In this document: positions 26,359 through 35,700 of the stretch, one piece after another
How the letters are laid out: each line of letters starts with the position of its first letter
Position numbering within the stretch: the stretch's first letter is position 1
DNA from: Micromonospora kangleipakensis
GTDB lineage: Bacteria > Actinomycetota > Actinomycetes > Mycobacteriales > Micromonosporaceae
DNA length: 64,000 nt
Assembly (NCBI RefSeq): GCF_004217615.1
Contig: NZ_SHLD01000001.1
Coordinates: 4,154,001 to 4,218,000, forward strand
Direction: 5' to 3'
Made by a program: the position numbers and the translations under genes
Notes under the pieces: generated by a model
Seen by the model: the letters and a program-made list of their open reading frames with translations, nothing else
Databases searched by the model: none
What the model was told of the DNA's origin: nothing

Positions 26359-26476
26359 GACGCCTCCTGACGTGTCGGTGGGGAGAGGAAGACTGTTTGG
26401 CGCGCTACGAACCTGATGTCGTGAACGAATCAGGCCGGCGTGATGGTCGGGAGAGGAGCCGCGATCGCGCTTGCCG

Positions 26477-27163
26477 CTAAAGTTCGGCCACGTCGGTCAC
26501 GACAGCGGTCAGCTTGTCGCCGGAGCGCTTGGTGCCACCGTCCTCCTCCTGCTGTACCGAGGCGGTGTCACCGGTGACCTCGAAGGTGTTCACCATCGGG
26601 TCCTCGCCGCCGCGTACCTCGTAGGTGACCTCGTACGTCTTCGACGGGTCCAGCCCGCTGCCGGTGTAGGTGACGTCGATCCGGTAGGTGAGGTTGCAGC
26701 CGGCGCTGCCGAAGCACTTCTTTCGCAGGATCTTGACCGCGAGCTTGAAGTCCTTTTTCGTCGGCGTGTCATAGGCGGCGACGGTGGGAGCGGCCGCCGT
26801 CGTCGGGGCCGCGGTGGTGGGGGCGGCGGTCGTGGGAGCGGCGCTGCTGGGAGTGGCCGACGCCGAGGCGCTCGCCTGGGCGGGCGCCTCGGCGTCGCCG
26901 CCGGTCAAGGCGGCGATCCCGATTCCGCCGCAGCACAGGGCGATGACGAGGGCCACGCCGCCGACCGCGTAAGCGCGGGTCTTGGAGCGCCTGGTCGGCA
27001 GGGTGATGCCGCCGGGCGTGGCACCCGAGGGATACGGCGCGTCGGTGGACGGCACCGCCGCGCCGGGCGTCGGCGGAAACTGCGGCGCCGGGTACGACGG
27101 CACGGCGGACTGCGGCGAGTCGGCGGGCTGGTCGGACGGCGCGGGGCTGATCGGATCGGTCAT
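26477..27163 (-). CDS. Membrane-anchored extracellular protein with Pro/Thr/Ala linker
   Basis: This 228-residue protein starts at the ATG at 27163 (AAGGAG 9 bases upstream). It has a cytoplasmic Pro-rich N-terminus (SYPAPQFPPTPGAAVPS), one transmembrane helix (AYAVGGVALVIALCCGGIGI), a repeat linker built of PTTAA units, and an outside domain of about 95 residues with two Cys (KKCFGSAGCNLTYRIDV) that may form a disulphide. The beta-rich sequence ends in KLTAVVTDVAEL. No catalytic motif is seen. It is followed on the same strand by RNase H and preceded by a DUF4352 lipoprotein of similar design. Confidence 0.8.
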   Translation of the reverse strand: MTDPISPAPSDQPADSPQSAVPSYPAPQFPPTPGAAVPSTDAPYPSGATPGGITLPTRRSKTRAYAVGGVALVIALCCGGIGIAALTGGDAEAPAQASASASATPSSAAPTTAAPTTAAPTTAAAPTVAAYDTPTKKDFKLAVKILRKKCFGSAGCNLTYRIDVTYTGSGLDPSKTYEVTYEVRGGEDPMVNTFEVTGDTASVQQEEDGGTKRSGDKLTAVVTDVAEL

Positions 27164-27248
27164 GGCGGGGCTCCTTGTGTGAACAGGTGAGGGTCGTGAA
27201 GAGCCGGGGCGGGCGCGCAATGCCCGCCCCGGATCGGCGGGGGAGAGG

Positions 27249-27782
27249 TCAGCTGAGGGCGACGGTCACGCCGCCGGAGAACGGCGAGTCGTGCAGCTCG
27301 AGCTTGGCCAGCTTGACGTTCTTCGGGATGTCGAAGACCACGACGCCGCTGACCTGGTTGCCGGGGTTGATGTCGTTGAGGAACGTCTCGGCGTTCTTGT
27401 TGGCGTAGATCGCGGCTCCGCCGTCGGCGGAGTACTCGGTGCCGTTGGCGGCGTAGGCCTTCTGGCTGCTGCCGTCGAACATCTGGGACTCCTTGCCGAT
27501 GTTCTTCACGTTGACGGTGACCAGGCAGAACTGGCCCTGCGCCTTGGCGCCGAGCATGTCGGTGCCGATCTTGGCAACGCCGCACTTCGACGACTTCACC
27601 GTGAACTCGAACTTCCCGTCCCGGGCGGCCTGGCCGATCTTCGCGGTCTTCGCCGGCTTGTCCTCGCCCTTGGCGCCGCCGGCGTCGGCCTTGCTGCTGG
27701 TGGCGTCGTCGGTGGCGCCGGAGCCGCAGCCCAGGGCGACGAGGCCGGTGGCGATCAGGGCGAGGGTGGTGGTCTTGCGCAT
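27249..27782 (-). CDS. DUF4352-type lipoprotein
   Basis: This 177-residue secreted lipoprotein starts at the ATG at 27782, with GGAGGA 6 bases upstream. The signal peptide TLALIATGLVALGCGSG ends in a lipobox with Cys19 as the lipid-bearing residue. After an Asp/Lys/Ala linker comes an immunoglobulin-like DUF4352 domain (QFCLVTVNVKNIGKESQ, NDINPGNQVSGVVVFDIP), a fold found in telomere-repeat-like and lipoprotein modules of Gram-positive bacteria. It is divergent from the methylase at 27881. Function unknown. Confidence 0.85.
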   Translation of the reverse strand: MRKTTTLALIATGLVALGCGSGATDDATSSKADAGGAKGEDKPAKTAKIGQAARDGKFEFTVKSSKCGVAKIGTDMLGAKAQGQFCLVTVNVKNIGKESQMFDGSSQKAYAANGTEYSADGGAAIYANKNAETFLNDINPGNQVSGVVVFDIPKNVKLAKLELHDSPFSGGVTVALS

Positions 27783-27819
27783 CGTTTCCTCCTGCTGTGA
27801 ACGTGACGGCGTCAATGAG

Positions 27820-27856
27820 AGCATCATCTGTGAACCGTGTCAACACGCATGATGCT
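27820..27856. promoter_or_regulatory. Inverted repeat in the divergent lipoprotein/methylase promoter region
   Basis: AGCATCAT at 27820-27827 is repeated inverted as ATGATGCT at 27849-27856, separated by 21 bases and centred between the two divergent starts. A TGTGACACA palindrome follows at about 27864-27872, close to the methylase start. The methylase carries its own helix-turn-helix, so self-regulation is possible; no binding has been shown. Confidence 0.4.
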
Positions 27857-27880
27857 TGACAGGTGTGACACACTTCGGAG

Positions 27881-29827
27881 GTGCATGAGACACCGACCAT
27901 CACGGCAGCGGAGATCGCCCGGCTCGCCGGGGTCGGTCGCGCTGCAGTCAGCAACTGGCGCAAACGGCACGCCGACTTCCCCGCCCCGGTCGGCGGGACC
28001 CCGGCCAGCCCCGAGTTCGACCTGATCCAGGTCGAGCAGTGGCTACGCGGCCAGGGCAAGCTCCCCGAGCTCTCACCCGTCGACCGGCTCTGGCGGCACC
28101 TCGCCCCGACCACCGACACCGCCGCCGACGCGCTCGCCGCCGTCGGCGCCCTGCTGCTCGCCCGGCAACGCGGCGAACGCCCGTCACGGCGGCAGGTCGA
28201 CCGACGGCTGGCCGACCTGCTTCCCGAGATCAACGCCCTCGCCGACGACCTCGGCCCGCAGGCCGCGTTCGACCAGCTGTGGCAGCGCTTCTCCGCCCCC
28301 GGCCCCGGCCGGCCCTGGGCCACCCCCGACGACCTGGCCGACCTGATGGTCGGGCTCGCCGACGTCGGCGGCGGCGCCGTCCTCGACCCGGCCGCCGGCT
28401 CCGGTGCCACCCTCCGGGCCGCCGTCCGCGCCGGCTGCACCTCCGCGTACGGGCAGGAACTCGACGAGTCGCTCGCCCGGCTCGCCGGACTCTGGCTCGC
28501 CCTGCGGGACGTGCCCGGCGAGGTCCGCCCCGGCGACTCACTGCGCGCCGACGCGTTCCCCGGCCGCACCGTCGACGCCGTGCTCTGCCACCCGCCGTTC
28601 GGCATCACCACCTGGGGTCACGAGGAACTCGGCTACGACCCGCGCTGGGAATACGGCCTGCCTCCGCGTACCGAACCGGAGCTGGCCTGGGTGCAGCACG
28701 CCCTCGCCCACCTGCGACCCGGCGGGCACGCCGTCCTGCTCATGCCCCCCACCGCCGCCGGCCGCCGTGCCGGTCGGCGGATCCGCGCAGAACTGCTGCG
28801 CCGCGGCGCGCTGCGCGCCGTCGTCGCGCTACCGCCCGGGGTGGCCGCGCCGCACGGCGTACCGCTGCACCTGTGGGTGCTGCGGCGGCCCGCGGCCGAC
28901 GCGCCGCCACCGGCGCGGGCGCTGCTGATCGACGCCGCCGATGGCGACCTTGCCGAGCTGTACGCACGGGTACTGACCACCTGGCGGGCCTTCACCGCCG
29001 CGCCCGACGCCGAGATCGAGGAGGTCGGCTTCGCCCGCGCGGTGCCGGTCATCGAGCTGCTCGACGAGGAGGTCGACCTCACCCCCGCCCGCCGGCAACC
29101 CGCCGTCGGGGGCGAGCAGACCGGCGAGCATCTGGTACGCACCAGAGAGCGGCTCGCCGCCATGGTCGGCGACCTGCCGGCGCTGATACCGCAGGTGACG
29201 CCTGAGCCCGACGGGGCCACCGCGCCGCTTACCCTGTCGATCGCCGAGCTGGCCCGCAGCGGCGCCCTGCAACTGATCGGCCCGGTCCGCGTTGCGGGCG
29301 GCGCCGGCGAGAAGCCGTCAGCGGGACAGGCCGGCGGGCCGCCGGTGCTCACCGTGTCGGACGTGCTCAACGGTACCGAGGCATCGGAGCAGGTCGCCGA
29401 GCGGCTCGGCCAGGAGATCCGGCTCGCCGTCGGGGACGTGGTGGTGCCGATGATCGCGCGGCAGCTTACCGCCCGGGTTGTGACGACCGAGGGCGCGCTG
29501 CTCGGCCGCAACATCTACCTCTTGCGACCCAACCCGGCGGCGCTGGACCCTTGGTTCCTTGCGGGTCAGTTGCGTACGTCGGCCAACGAGCGGCAGGCGA
29601 GCAGCCTGTCGGGCACGCTGCGTTTCGACATCAAACGGGCGCAGGTGCCTCGCGTGCCGCTGGACGAACAGCGGCGACGCGGTGAGGCGTTCCGGCGGCT
29701 CGATGCGTTCGACTGCGCGCTGCGGCAGGCGTCGGCGCTGGGCGCCGACCTGGTGCGGATGACAGCCGACGGCCTGGCCCGTGGCGTTCTCCGACCGGCC
29801 AACGACTCCCCGCAAAAATCACAGTGA
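27881..29827 (+). CDS. HTH-fused N6-adenine DNA methylase with degenerate motif IV
   Basis: This 648-residue protein starts at a GTG. Residues 5-60 form a helix-turn-helix (IARLAGVGRAAVSNWRKRH). A helical segment and an HsdM-like methylase core follow, with motif I AVLDPAAGSGATLRAA (about 166-180). Motif IV, normally N/D-PP-Y/F, reads CHPPFG with His237 in place of the catalytic Asn/Asp. The C-terminal 200 residues resemble a type I specificity module (PWFLAGQLRTSANERQ, IKRAQVPRVPLDEQRR). It is a clear paralogue of the methylase at 49836-51803, which keeps NPPF. It may bind DNA and SAM without efficient methylation. Confidence 0.88.
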   Translation: MHETPTITAAEIARLAGVGRAAVSNWRKRHADFPAPVGGTPASPEFDLIQVEQWLRGQGKLPELSPVDRLWRHLAPTTDTAADALAAVGALLLARQRGERPSRRQVDRRLADLLPEINALADDLGPQAAFDQLWQRFSAPGPGRPWATPDDLADLMVGLADVGGGAVLDPAAGSGATLRAAVRAGCTSAYGQELDESLARLAGLWLALRDVPGEVRPGDSLRADAFPGRTVDAVLCHPPFGITTWGHEELGYDPRWEYGLPPRTEPELAWVQHALAHLRPGGHAVLLMPPTAAGRRAGRRIRAELLRRGALRAVVALPPGVAAPHGVPLHLWVLRRPAADAPPPARALLIDAADGDLAELYARVLTTWRAFTAAPDAEIEEVGFARAVPVIELLDEEVDLTPARRQPAVGGEQTGEHLVRTRERLAAMVGDLPALIPQVTPEPDGATAPLTLSIAELARSGALQLIGPVRVAGGAGEKPSAGQAGGPPVLTVSDVLNGTEASEQVAERLGQEIRLAVGDVVVPMIARQLTARVVTTEGALLGRNIYLLRPNPAALDPWFLAGQLRTSANERQASSLSGTLRFDIKRAQVPRVPLDEQRRRGEAFRRLDAFDCALRQASALGADLVRMTADGLARGVLRPANDSPQKSQ

Positions 29828-29845
29828 GCATGCAATGAGGGGTAG

Positions 29846-30154
29846 CTACATCTCGGCCCGGCCGTCCAACTCGGCGCGCGGACGGCGTCGACCGGCCGGC
29901 CGATCAACTCGGCGAACCGCGCGATGGCGGCATCGGGTACCTCCGGGCTGACCCGACCCTTGGGAGCACGTCGCGCGGCCCCTTCCGGGTCGTGCGGATA
30001 TTCGCGACGGCCCGCGGCAGCCACAGAAGCCCGCATGTTGTCGGAGGCCCGGCGCCAGCGCAGCGCCTCGGTCAGGTACGCCGACACCTGGCCGACCGGG
30101 GTCCAGTTGCCCGGTCACGTCATCGGGCACGGGGATCGTTACATGCCGACTCAT
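29846..30154 (-). pseudogene. Antitoxin-like gene with two compensating frameshifts
   Basis: The reverse-strand frame starts MSRHVTIPVPDDVTGQL at 30154, a ribbon-helix-helix-like opening, and ends AELDGRAEM at 29846. Between these, the sensible protein is in the next frame: VSAYLTEALRWRRASDNMRA, later RFAELIGRPVDAV. One shift lies in a run of four G at about 30098-30101, and the second near the GCGCGCG run at 29873-29880. The indels cancel, keeping the outer frame open while scrambling about 75 internal residues. It resembles small antitoxins; no toxin gene is adjacent. Assignment is tentative. Confidence 0.45.
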
Positions 30155-30584
30155 ACAAATCAGGCTAAGGGAGTACGAATCTCAGGCCACTGCCCTGCCA
30201 ATTTGGCATGACGCATGCTGGGCGACGTACAGCCTTAGCCAACATCGACTGCTCCACGCTATATCGACGGGTCGATGGACCACATACGGCGATGTGGCGA
30301 CGGGCCTCGGGAGCTACGCCGTTCCTGCCGGAAGCACGCTCGTCCAAGAGGTCGGATTCTGCGTCCCAGTGTCATTATCACGTCACTACACCTGAACTGG
30401 CCGGCATCGGAACTATTCTCATCTTCAACTATTCGCATAGGTAAAACTGAGCTGCGGCGGTGGTGCATCATCTCGGCGCGAGTCAGGGCGATGTCACCAC
30501 GAGTCGGGAGAAAGACGTGCGGACATTGGCCGTCGGCGGTCGACAACGACTTGCGGCGGGGCTCAACAAGATGGAGATCGGGAG
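30155..30584. other. Intergenic region upstream of the trypsin operon
   Basis: This 430-base stretch is less GC-rich than its surroundings and shows no convincing gene. Short open frames on both strands lack family-like sequence or ribosome sites. It probably carries the promoter of the downstream Trypco1-trypsin-TPR operon; an AT-rich segment at about 30420-30450 is the likeliest spot. Confidence 0.4.
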
Positions 30585-30908
30585 ATGCCGGGGGAACGCA
30601 CGATAACAGTGGACCTTGATGGTGCCACCCTGGTGGTGCTGGCCGAGCAAGTGGGCCCGGCGCTGGTTGCCGACGACGAGGTCATTGCCAAGTTGGGGAA
30701 GGTCACCGAGTCCATCGAGCGGGTGAGCCGCCAAGTCCTCGACTCGGTCAAGAGGGCCGCACCCACCACGGCCAGCGTTGAGCTGGGGTTCAGTCTCGCC
30801 GTCGAGGCCGGACAGCTCGTGGCGCTCTTCGGCAAGGGCAAGGGGGAGGCGAGCATCGTTGTGAAGCTGGAGTGGTCGAAGGCAGCAGAAGCAGCGCAGG
30901 CTGGGTGA
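30585..30908 (+). CDS. Trypco1 (CU044_2847 family) protein
   Basis: This 107-residue protein matches the trypsin-co-occurring domain 1 pattern: a short beta strand with acidic residues (TITVDLDGATLVVLAEQ), a helix where the protein counts as SIERVSRQVLDSVKRA, and a paired strand ending (SVELGFSLAVEAGQLVAL, EASIVVKLEWSKAAE). The family is found almost only beside trypsin- or CHAT-type proteases in actinobacterial conflict operons. GGGAG directly precedes the ATG. It lies 4 bases from the trypsin gene, so they are co-translated. Its role is presumed to be regulatory for the protease. Confidence 0.85.
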   Translation: MPGERTITVDLDGATLVVLAEQVGPALVADDEVIAKLGKVTESIERVSRQVLDSVKRAAPTTASVELGFSLAVEAGQLVALFGKGKGEASIVVKLEWSKAAEAAQAG

Positions 30909-30912
30909 TCCT

Positions 30913-32796
30913 ATGGCACTTCCGGCCAATACCGTCTCCAAGCTGACAGGGGTGCTCAAGTCCTGCACCGCTCTGGTGCTGATCGACGGCAACCCTAGAG
31001 GTACTGCGTTCTTCATCAGTGAGAACCAGATTCTGACGTGCCAGCACGTTGTGAAGAACCGTGACGAGGTCGACGTTCGCCCATATCGGCGCAAGGTCCG
31101 CAAGGCGCGGGTCGTGGCACGCGAACCGGAGACTGGGCTCGACCTTGCCCTTCTCGAGGTCTCGCCGGATCCGGATGAGGACTCGCAGCCGTGTGTGCTG
31201 CTCGACGAACGGCTAGACGAGGCCGACTACTACCTCGCTGGCTACCCGAAGGAAATCGGCCTGGAACCTGGGTTGGAGGTTTTCAAGGTCGCGGGCCATC
31301 CTCGCGAGACGAGTGCGGGAGCCTTGCAGCAACTCCAGCTCGAGGCCGGAAAGCAGGTGACGTGGGGTCTGAGCGGCGGCCCGGTTCTCAACACCGCGAC
31401 CGGGGCGGTCACAGCCGTGGTGCGATCGGCGAAAGACCCTCTGGGCGCCCTCGGCGGAGGGGCGATCCCGATCAGCAGGGCTACAGAAGCGTTTGAGCAG
31501 GTGCGGCAAGTGGTCAAGGAGCCGCCGCTGGCCGTGCGAAAGTGGCGCGACGCTTTAGGTAGGAATCTTTGGCAACAGCTCGGACGCGGCTGGGACATGC
31601 ACGCCCGCGTCGACCTGATGGTGAGTGGCGCTCGCAACAAGTGGTGCATCACCACCGACCCGACCGGATCCCCCGGCCAGTACATCACCGGTCGTGATCT
31701 GGGTGACGACGTGACAGAAGCGATGTTCCGGTGGGCGCAGCGACGGCGGATCAGCGCTAGGGAGGAGGTGGACCTATTGGGCCGGCTGCTGGCTGGCGCC
31801 CTCTTTCCCTCCACAGTGGCATCCCACTTGAAGATACTCGGCAATGCCGACGAGGTGCTGGTGCGGCTGCATCTAGACCAGGACACCAACCTGGCCGACA
31901 TTCCTTGGGAACTTGCCGCCGTTCCCGGCCAGGAGAAAAAGTTCCTTGCTGCGAACCCTAGGTATAGATTCGTCCGCGTCGTCGATGAAGCGGAACCCCC
32001 CGCGGCGCCGGTGGCAGACGCAGCACAGATCCGGGTACTCGGAGTCGTCGCACTTCCGCCGCGGTGGAAATTCCCAACCATCTATGAAGAGAGGCCCTAC
32101 GAATGGCCAGACGTCACTGATGTCTGGGGCAGGCTGCGCGAGAGCATCGGCGGCGCGGGTTTTGAGCTAGTACAGCTCACGGACGCCGAGCCGTTCGAGC
32201 TGCGCAATGACCTCGAGACCGGATCCTTTGACGTATTGCACTATGTCGGGGTCGGGCGTATCGGTAAGAACGGCCAGGCGCAGCTCAGCATGGTCGACGC
32301 TGTCGAGGGCGACGGGACGTGGCAGAACGTCGACGAGGTGCTTGCCTGGGCTGCGGTCGGCGGCGTGCGGATGGTGCTTCTCGAATTCACCCTGCCACCG
32401 GCTGACCAGGTGGCTGAGGCAGTTTCTCCGAGCGCCCTCGGCGAAATGATCCAAGGCAGCATCAGCGCCGTCGTCTTCACCCGTTTTCCCGTTCACCCCC
32501 GCCAGTTTCAAAGCTTCAACCGAGGGTTCTACCGTCATCTCGGCCGAGGCGAGTCGGTGGAGACGGCCGTTCAACTCGGCCGTGGCATGCTCGAGCAGAA
32601 CAAGTTCGTCGAGGACGCAGCCTGCTTTGGATGGTTCACGCTGGTAACGGGCCCCCAGTCGGACATCCGGTTAGTGCAGCCGCAGCCTGCACGACATCAG
32701 GACCGCAGCACGAAGCGTCCGCTCGAGGGGCAACCAGACGGTCAGAAGCAGGGGACCTGGGAATCTGCGGTGGTGAGAGATGAATTCAGTCGCTGA
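30913..32796 (+). CDS. Trypsin-like serine protease fused to a degenerate CHAT domain
   Basis: This 627-residue protein has two parts. Residues 15-205 are a trypsin-fold protease with the full triad: His45 (ILTCQHVV), Asp77 (TGLDLALLEV) and Ser154 (TWGLSGGPVLN). Residues about 320-590 resemble a CHAT (caspase HetF-associated) protease, starting near DIPWELAAVPG and with FDVLHYVGVGRIG, but the catalytic His of the HG motif is Val447. The strand that should end in the Cys reads MVLLEFTLP (about 487-495). The second domain is thus probably a non-catalytic scaffold or sensor. There is no signal peptide, so it acts in the cytoplasm. It overlaps the next gene by 17 bases. It is the likely effector of the operon. 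Confidence 0.9.
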   Translation: MALPANTVSKLTGVLKSCTALVLIDGNPRGTAFFISENQILTCQHVVKNRDEVDVRPYRRKVRKARVVAREPETGLDLALLEVSPDPDEDSQPCVLLDERLDEADYYLAGYPKEIGLEPGLEVFKVAGHPRETSAGALQQLQLEAGKQVTWGLSGGPVLNTATGAVTAVVRSAKDPLGALGGGAIPISRATEAFEQVRQVVKEPPLAVRKWRDALGRNLWQQLGRGWDMHARVDLMVSGARNKWCITTDPTGSPGQYITGRDLGDDVTEAMFRWAQRRRISAREEVDLLGRLLAGALFPSTVASHLKILGNADEVLVRLHLDQDTNLADIPWELAAVPGQEKKFLAANPRYRFVRVVDEAEPPAAPVADAAQIRVLGVVALPPRWKFPTIYEERPYEWPDVTDVWGRLRESIGGAGFELVQLTDAEPFELRNDLETGSFDVLHYVGVGRIGKNGQAQLSMVDAVEGDGTWQNVDEVLAWAAVGGVRMVLLEFTLPPADQVAEAVSPSALGEMIQGSISAVVFTRFPVHPRQFQSFNRGFYRHLGRGESVETAVQLGRGMLEQNKFVEDAACFGWFTLVTGPQSDIRLVQPQPARHQDRSTKRPLEGQPDGQKQGTWESAVVRDEFSR

Positions 32797-35700
32797 TCTC
32801 ATCCGACAAACGGCGGAGCGCCTACGGAGAGAGAGCGAGATCGACGCTGCGCTCGACAACGTGATTCAGGCTGCGCAGGCCCAGGTGGACCTGACCGAGG
32901 CGGCGACGACAGCTAGGCGCCTGCTGCGGGATCGTCTCCAGGCTCTCGAGGATGCCCGAGCCGAACTCTGGGAGCTGACGAAGAAACTCGGCCACCTGCG
33001 GGCGATCCTGCCGCACCGGGAGGAGGGCTGGCCAGAGGAGCGCGCGAAGCTGCGGTCGCTGTTGGAAACAGACCCGGCTGCAGGAGTCGCCGCATGGCTG
33101 CAGTACTGGTACGGGGCAGTGGGCGCATACCGATTGGACGCGCTTCGATGGCTCGTGCGGGATGTTCCGCTCCCCGCAGGGGCCGAGCTGCTGACCGAGC
33201 GCCTTGAAGTCGCTTCGAGCGCTCTTGAGCGGCGCGACTGGCAGCTCGCCGCCCCGATACTTGCCGTGGGCGCCGCCGGTCTGCGAGTCAAGCACCGCGA
33301 CGTACTCGCATCGCGCACCCAGACGCACCTGCAACTGCTGTTGGCCAGAATCGCCCTCTCGACCGGCAGGCTGGACGAGGCAGCGGAACTCCTGCCGAAG
33401 GCTGAGGACGGGGATGCGGTAGCTGGATTCCTCGCGCTTCGAGCGCGATTGCACCGCCTTGTTGGCGACAAGGAAGAGGCGGGTTCGCTCCTCACGAGGG
33501 CGCAGGACTTCGACCAGGGCGACCTCGACGTCGTTGTCGAGCTGGTCCAACAGGCCCGTGAGGGCAGCCAGTTCGATGCGGCCTTAGAGGTTGCCAAAGT
33601 CGGTGTAGCGGCCCTTCCATCGCTGCTGGACATCGACAGCGACCTCGGACGCCTGCTCGCGCCGCCCGCCGAGCTGTGGATCGCGGTAGCCGACCGAGGG
33701 CTGCGAGAGGCCATGCCCGACCTCGCAGTGCGGGCCCTTGAGGAGGCGGAGAGGCTAGCCACCTGGGAAGAGCATGAGCTACGGGCCGCCATCGCCGAGC
33801 GTCAGGCGGAGGTGGCTATCTCACGTATCGACGGATTGAGCCGGCTGCTCCGTGCCGGTGACCACCGCCTGGCCGCGGGTGACGTCGAGCGGGCCCGAAA
33901 CAACTTCGAGAAGGCGGTTGGCATCGATCTCGAGGGGGCGTCGGGTGAGGAAGGCAGCGATGAGGAGCGGAGACTGGAGAGTTCCGCGGCGATGCGCCTC
34001 GCCGACGCCGTGTCCGTGTCTTCCGCACTCAAGCCGTTGCGGCTGGTTCGCTCGGAGGTTGACGACGCCCTGCAGCGAATGACCGAGGCAAGAGCTTTCG
34101 ACGACCTAGCGATCTCCGAGGCGTGGAGTTACCTGACCGAGGCTGATCTGCGCCTCAACCTGGCCCGGTCGGCGGAGGCGGAGGGAATAGACCAGATCTG
34201 GCGAGCGCTTCTCGCCGCGACTCGCGCCGTCGCGCTCGCGCCAGCCCAACCGCAGCGATGGGGCACGCTGGCCGAAGCCGCTAGGGCGTTGCGTTGCGAC
34301 CACATGGCAGAGGTCTTCGCCCGGCACATGCGAGAACTCGACCCTGAGGCAGGCGCGCCGTATCACATTCCAGCCCTCGCCAACACCGGTCGCATCGAGG
34401 AGGCGATGCAGCTTTTGGGCGGGGCGACGGACCCATGGAGTGAGTGCGTCCGCGGCTACCTCCTGCTGCGGCAGGGCAATCCGGGAGAGACGGTTCACCT
34501 TCTCCGTGCTGTCACCATCGACCCCGCCTGGGGCTGGGCGCTGCACGCCCTCTTGACCGCATTGCTGCTGGAAAATCGGTACGAGGAGGCCGTCGCCGAA
34601 GGCGAGGTCGCTATGGCTGGCATCGTCGATCGGATCGATGAACACAACTTTTTGGACACGCTGGCTCAATTGGAGCAGTTCAGGGGTCGATTTGAGCGTG
34701 CTGCCGAGCTCGGCGAGCGATTGCTTGAGCTGGGACCGGATCTCGGGGGAGGCGACGAAGCCTCGAGCCTCGGCCAGACGCTTCTGCTGCGTGGCGAGCG
34801 TGACGCTGGCCTGAAGTTGCTGGGACAGGGGTTGTCGTCATATCGCGCCGGTCCCCTGGCGGACTGGGTGCGGGTGGAACGTCCGCGACTCGAGGCGCTG
34901 GCGCGCTGTCACCGAGTCGACCTCGGCGACCTGAAGTCACTCGAACCGATCGTTACCAAGAGACGCATGGAGTTGCAAAAACTTACCGATCCATTCGTGG
35001 AGTTGGCATCTGCCCCGGCGGCCCTCGCTGATCCGTCGGTCGTCGCTCACGCCCGAAAGCTGGCTAGTGCTCTGCTCTGCCTGGCGCAAGGTGACGAATC
35101 ACGTACGGTCGAGGTGCTGGCGGAGGTCGATTCGGACTTCGCCTACGAGGTGGACAGCATTCGCAGTCACCTGCGTAATCTTGCCGCGCAGCGGCGACTG
35201 GAGGCGATGGCGGCGGAGGTGATTACTCTGTCGTGGGCGGGGATGCATGCAGACGCGGCTCCTCTTCTTGCCCGGCTGATCGACGAGGTGCCTTACCAGG
35301 TGGACACCCTTCTGAAAGAGCAGGCGAAGGCCACCTCCTCTCAGCTTCGGCCGGTTGCCGACGTCCTGGTCAAGCTGGCCGAGGATCCCCGGTATACCAC
35401 GTCGGCAAGGAACGTACTTCTATGGCTCGATATGGGAGAGTTTGCCGTCGAGTCTCCCAACGCGGCGCCCGAGATTGTGCTCGAACTCCCCAGTTCGTGG
35501 TTCAAGGACTCCCAAGATCCTGTCAACGACCACGTGCTCTTTGTGCGGCACCTGCCAGAGTTGCGCCTGCGGCTCTCCTGGGAAGTACCGCGGGTGCGGG
35601 TTGTCGCCGACGGCGGGCTCGAGCCGGACGGCTACCGGATTTCGTTCGACGGTGAGCTCGTTGAGGACGCTCGGGTTGACCCCTCGGTCCGCTATTGCAG

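Noticed and set aside
30208..30619. Short open frames on both strands before trypco1
   Set aside because: They overlap each other in conflict, have no ribosome sites or protein-like periodicity, and run into the real trypco1 start.
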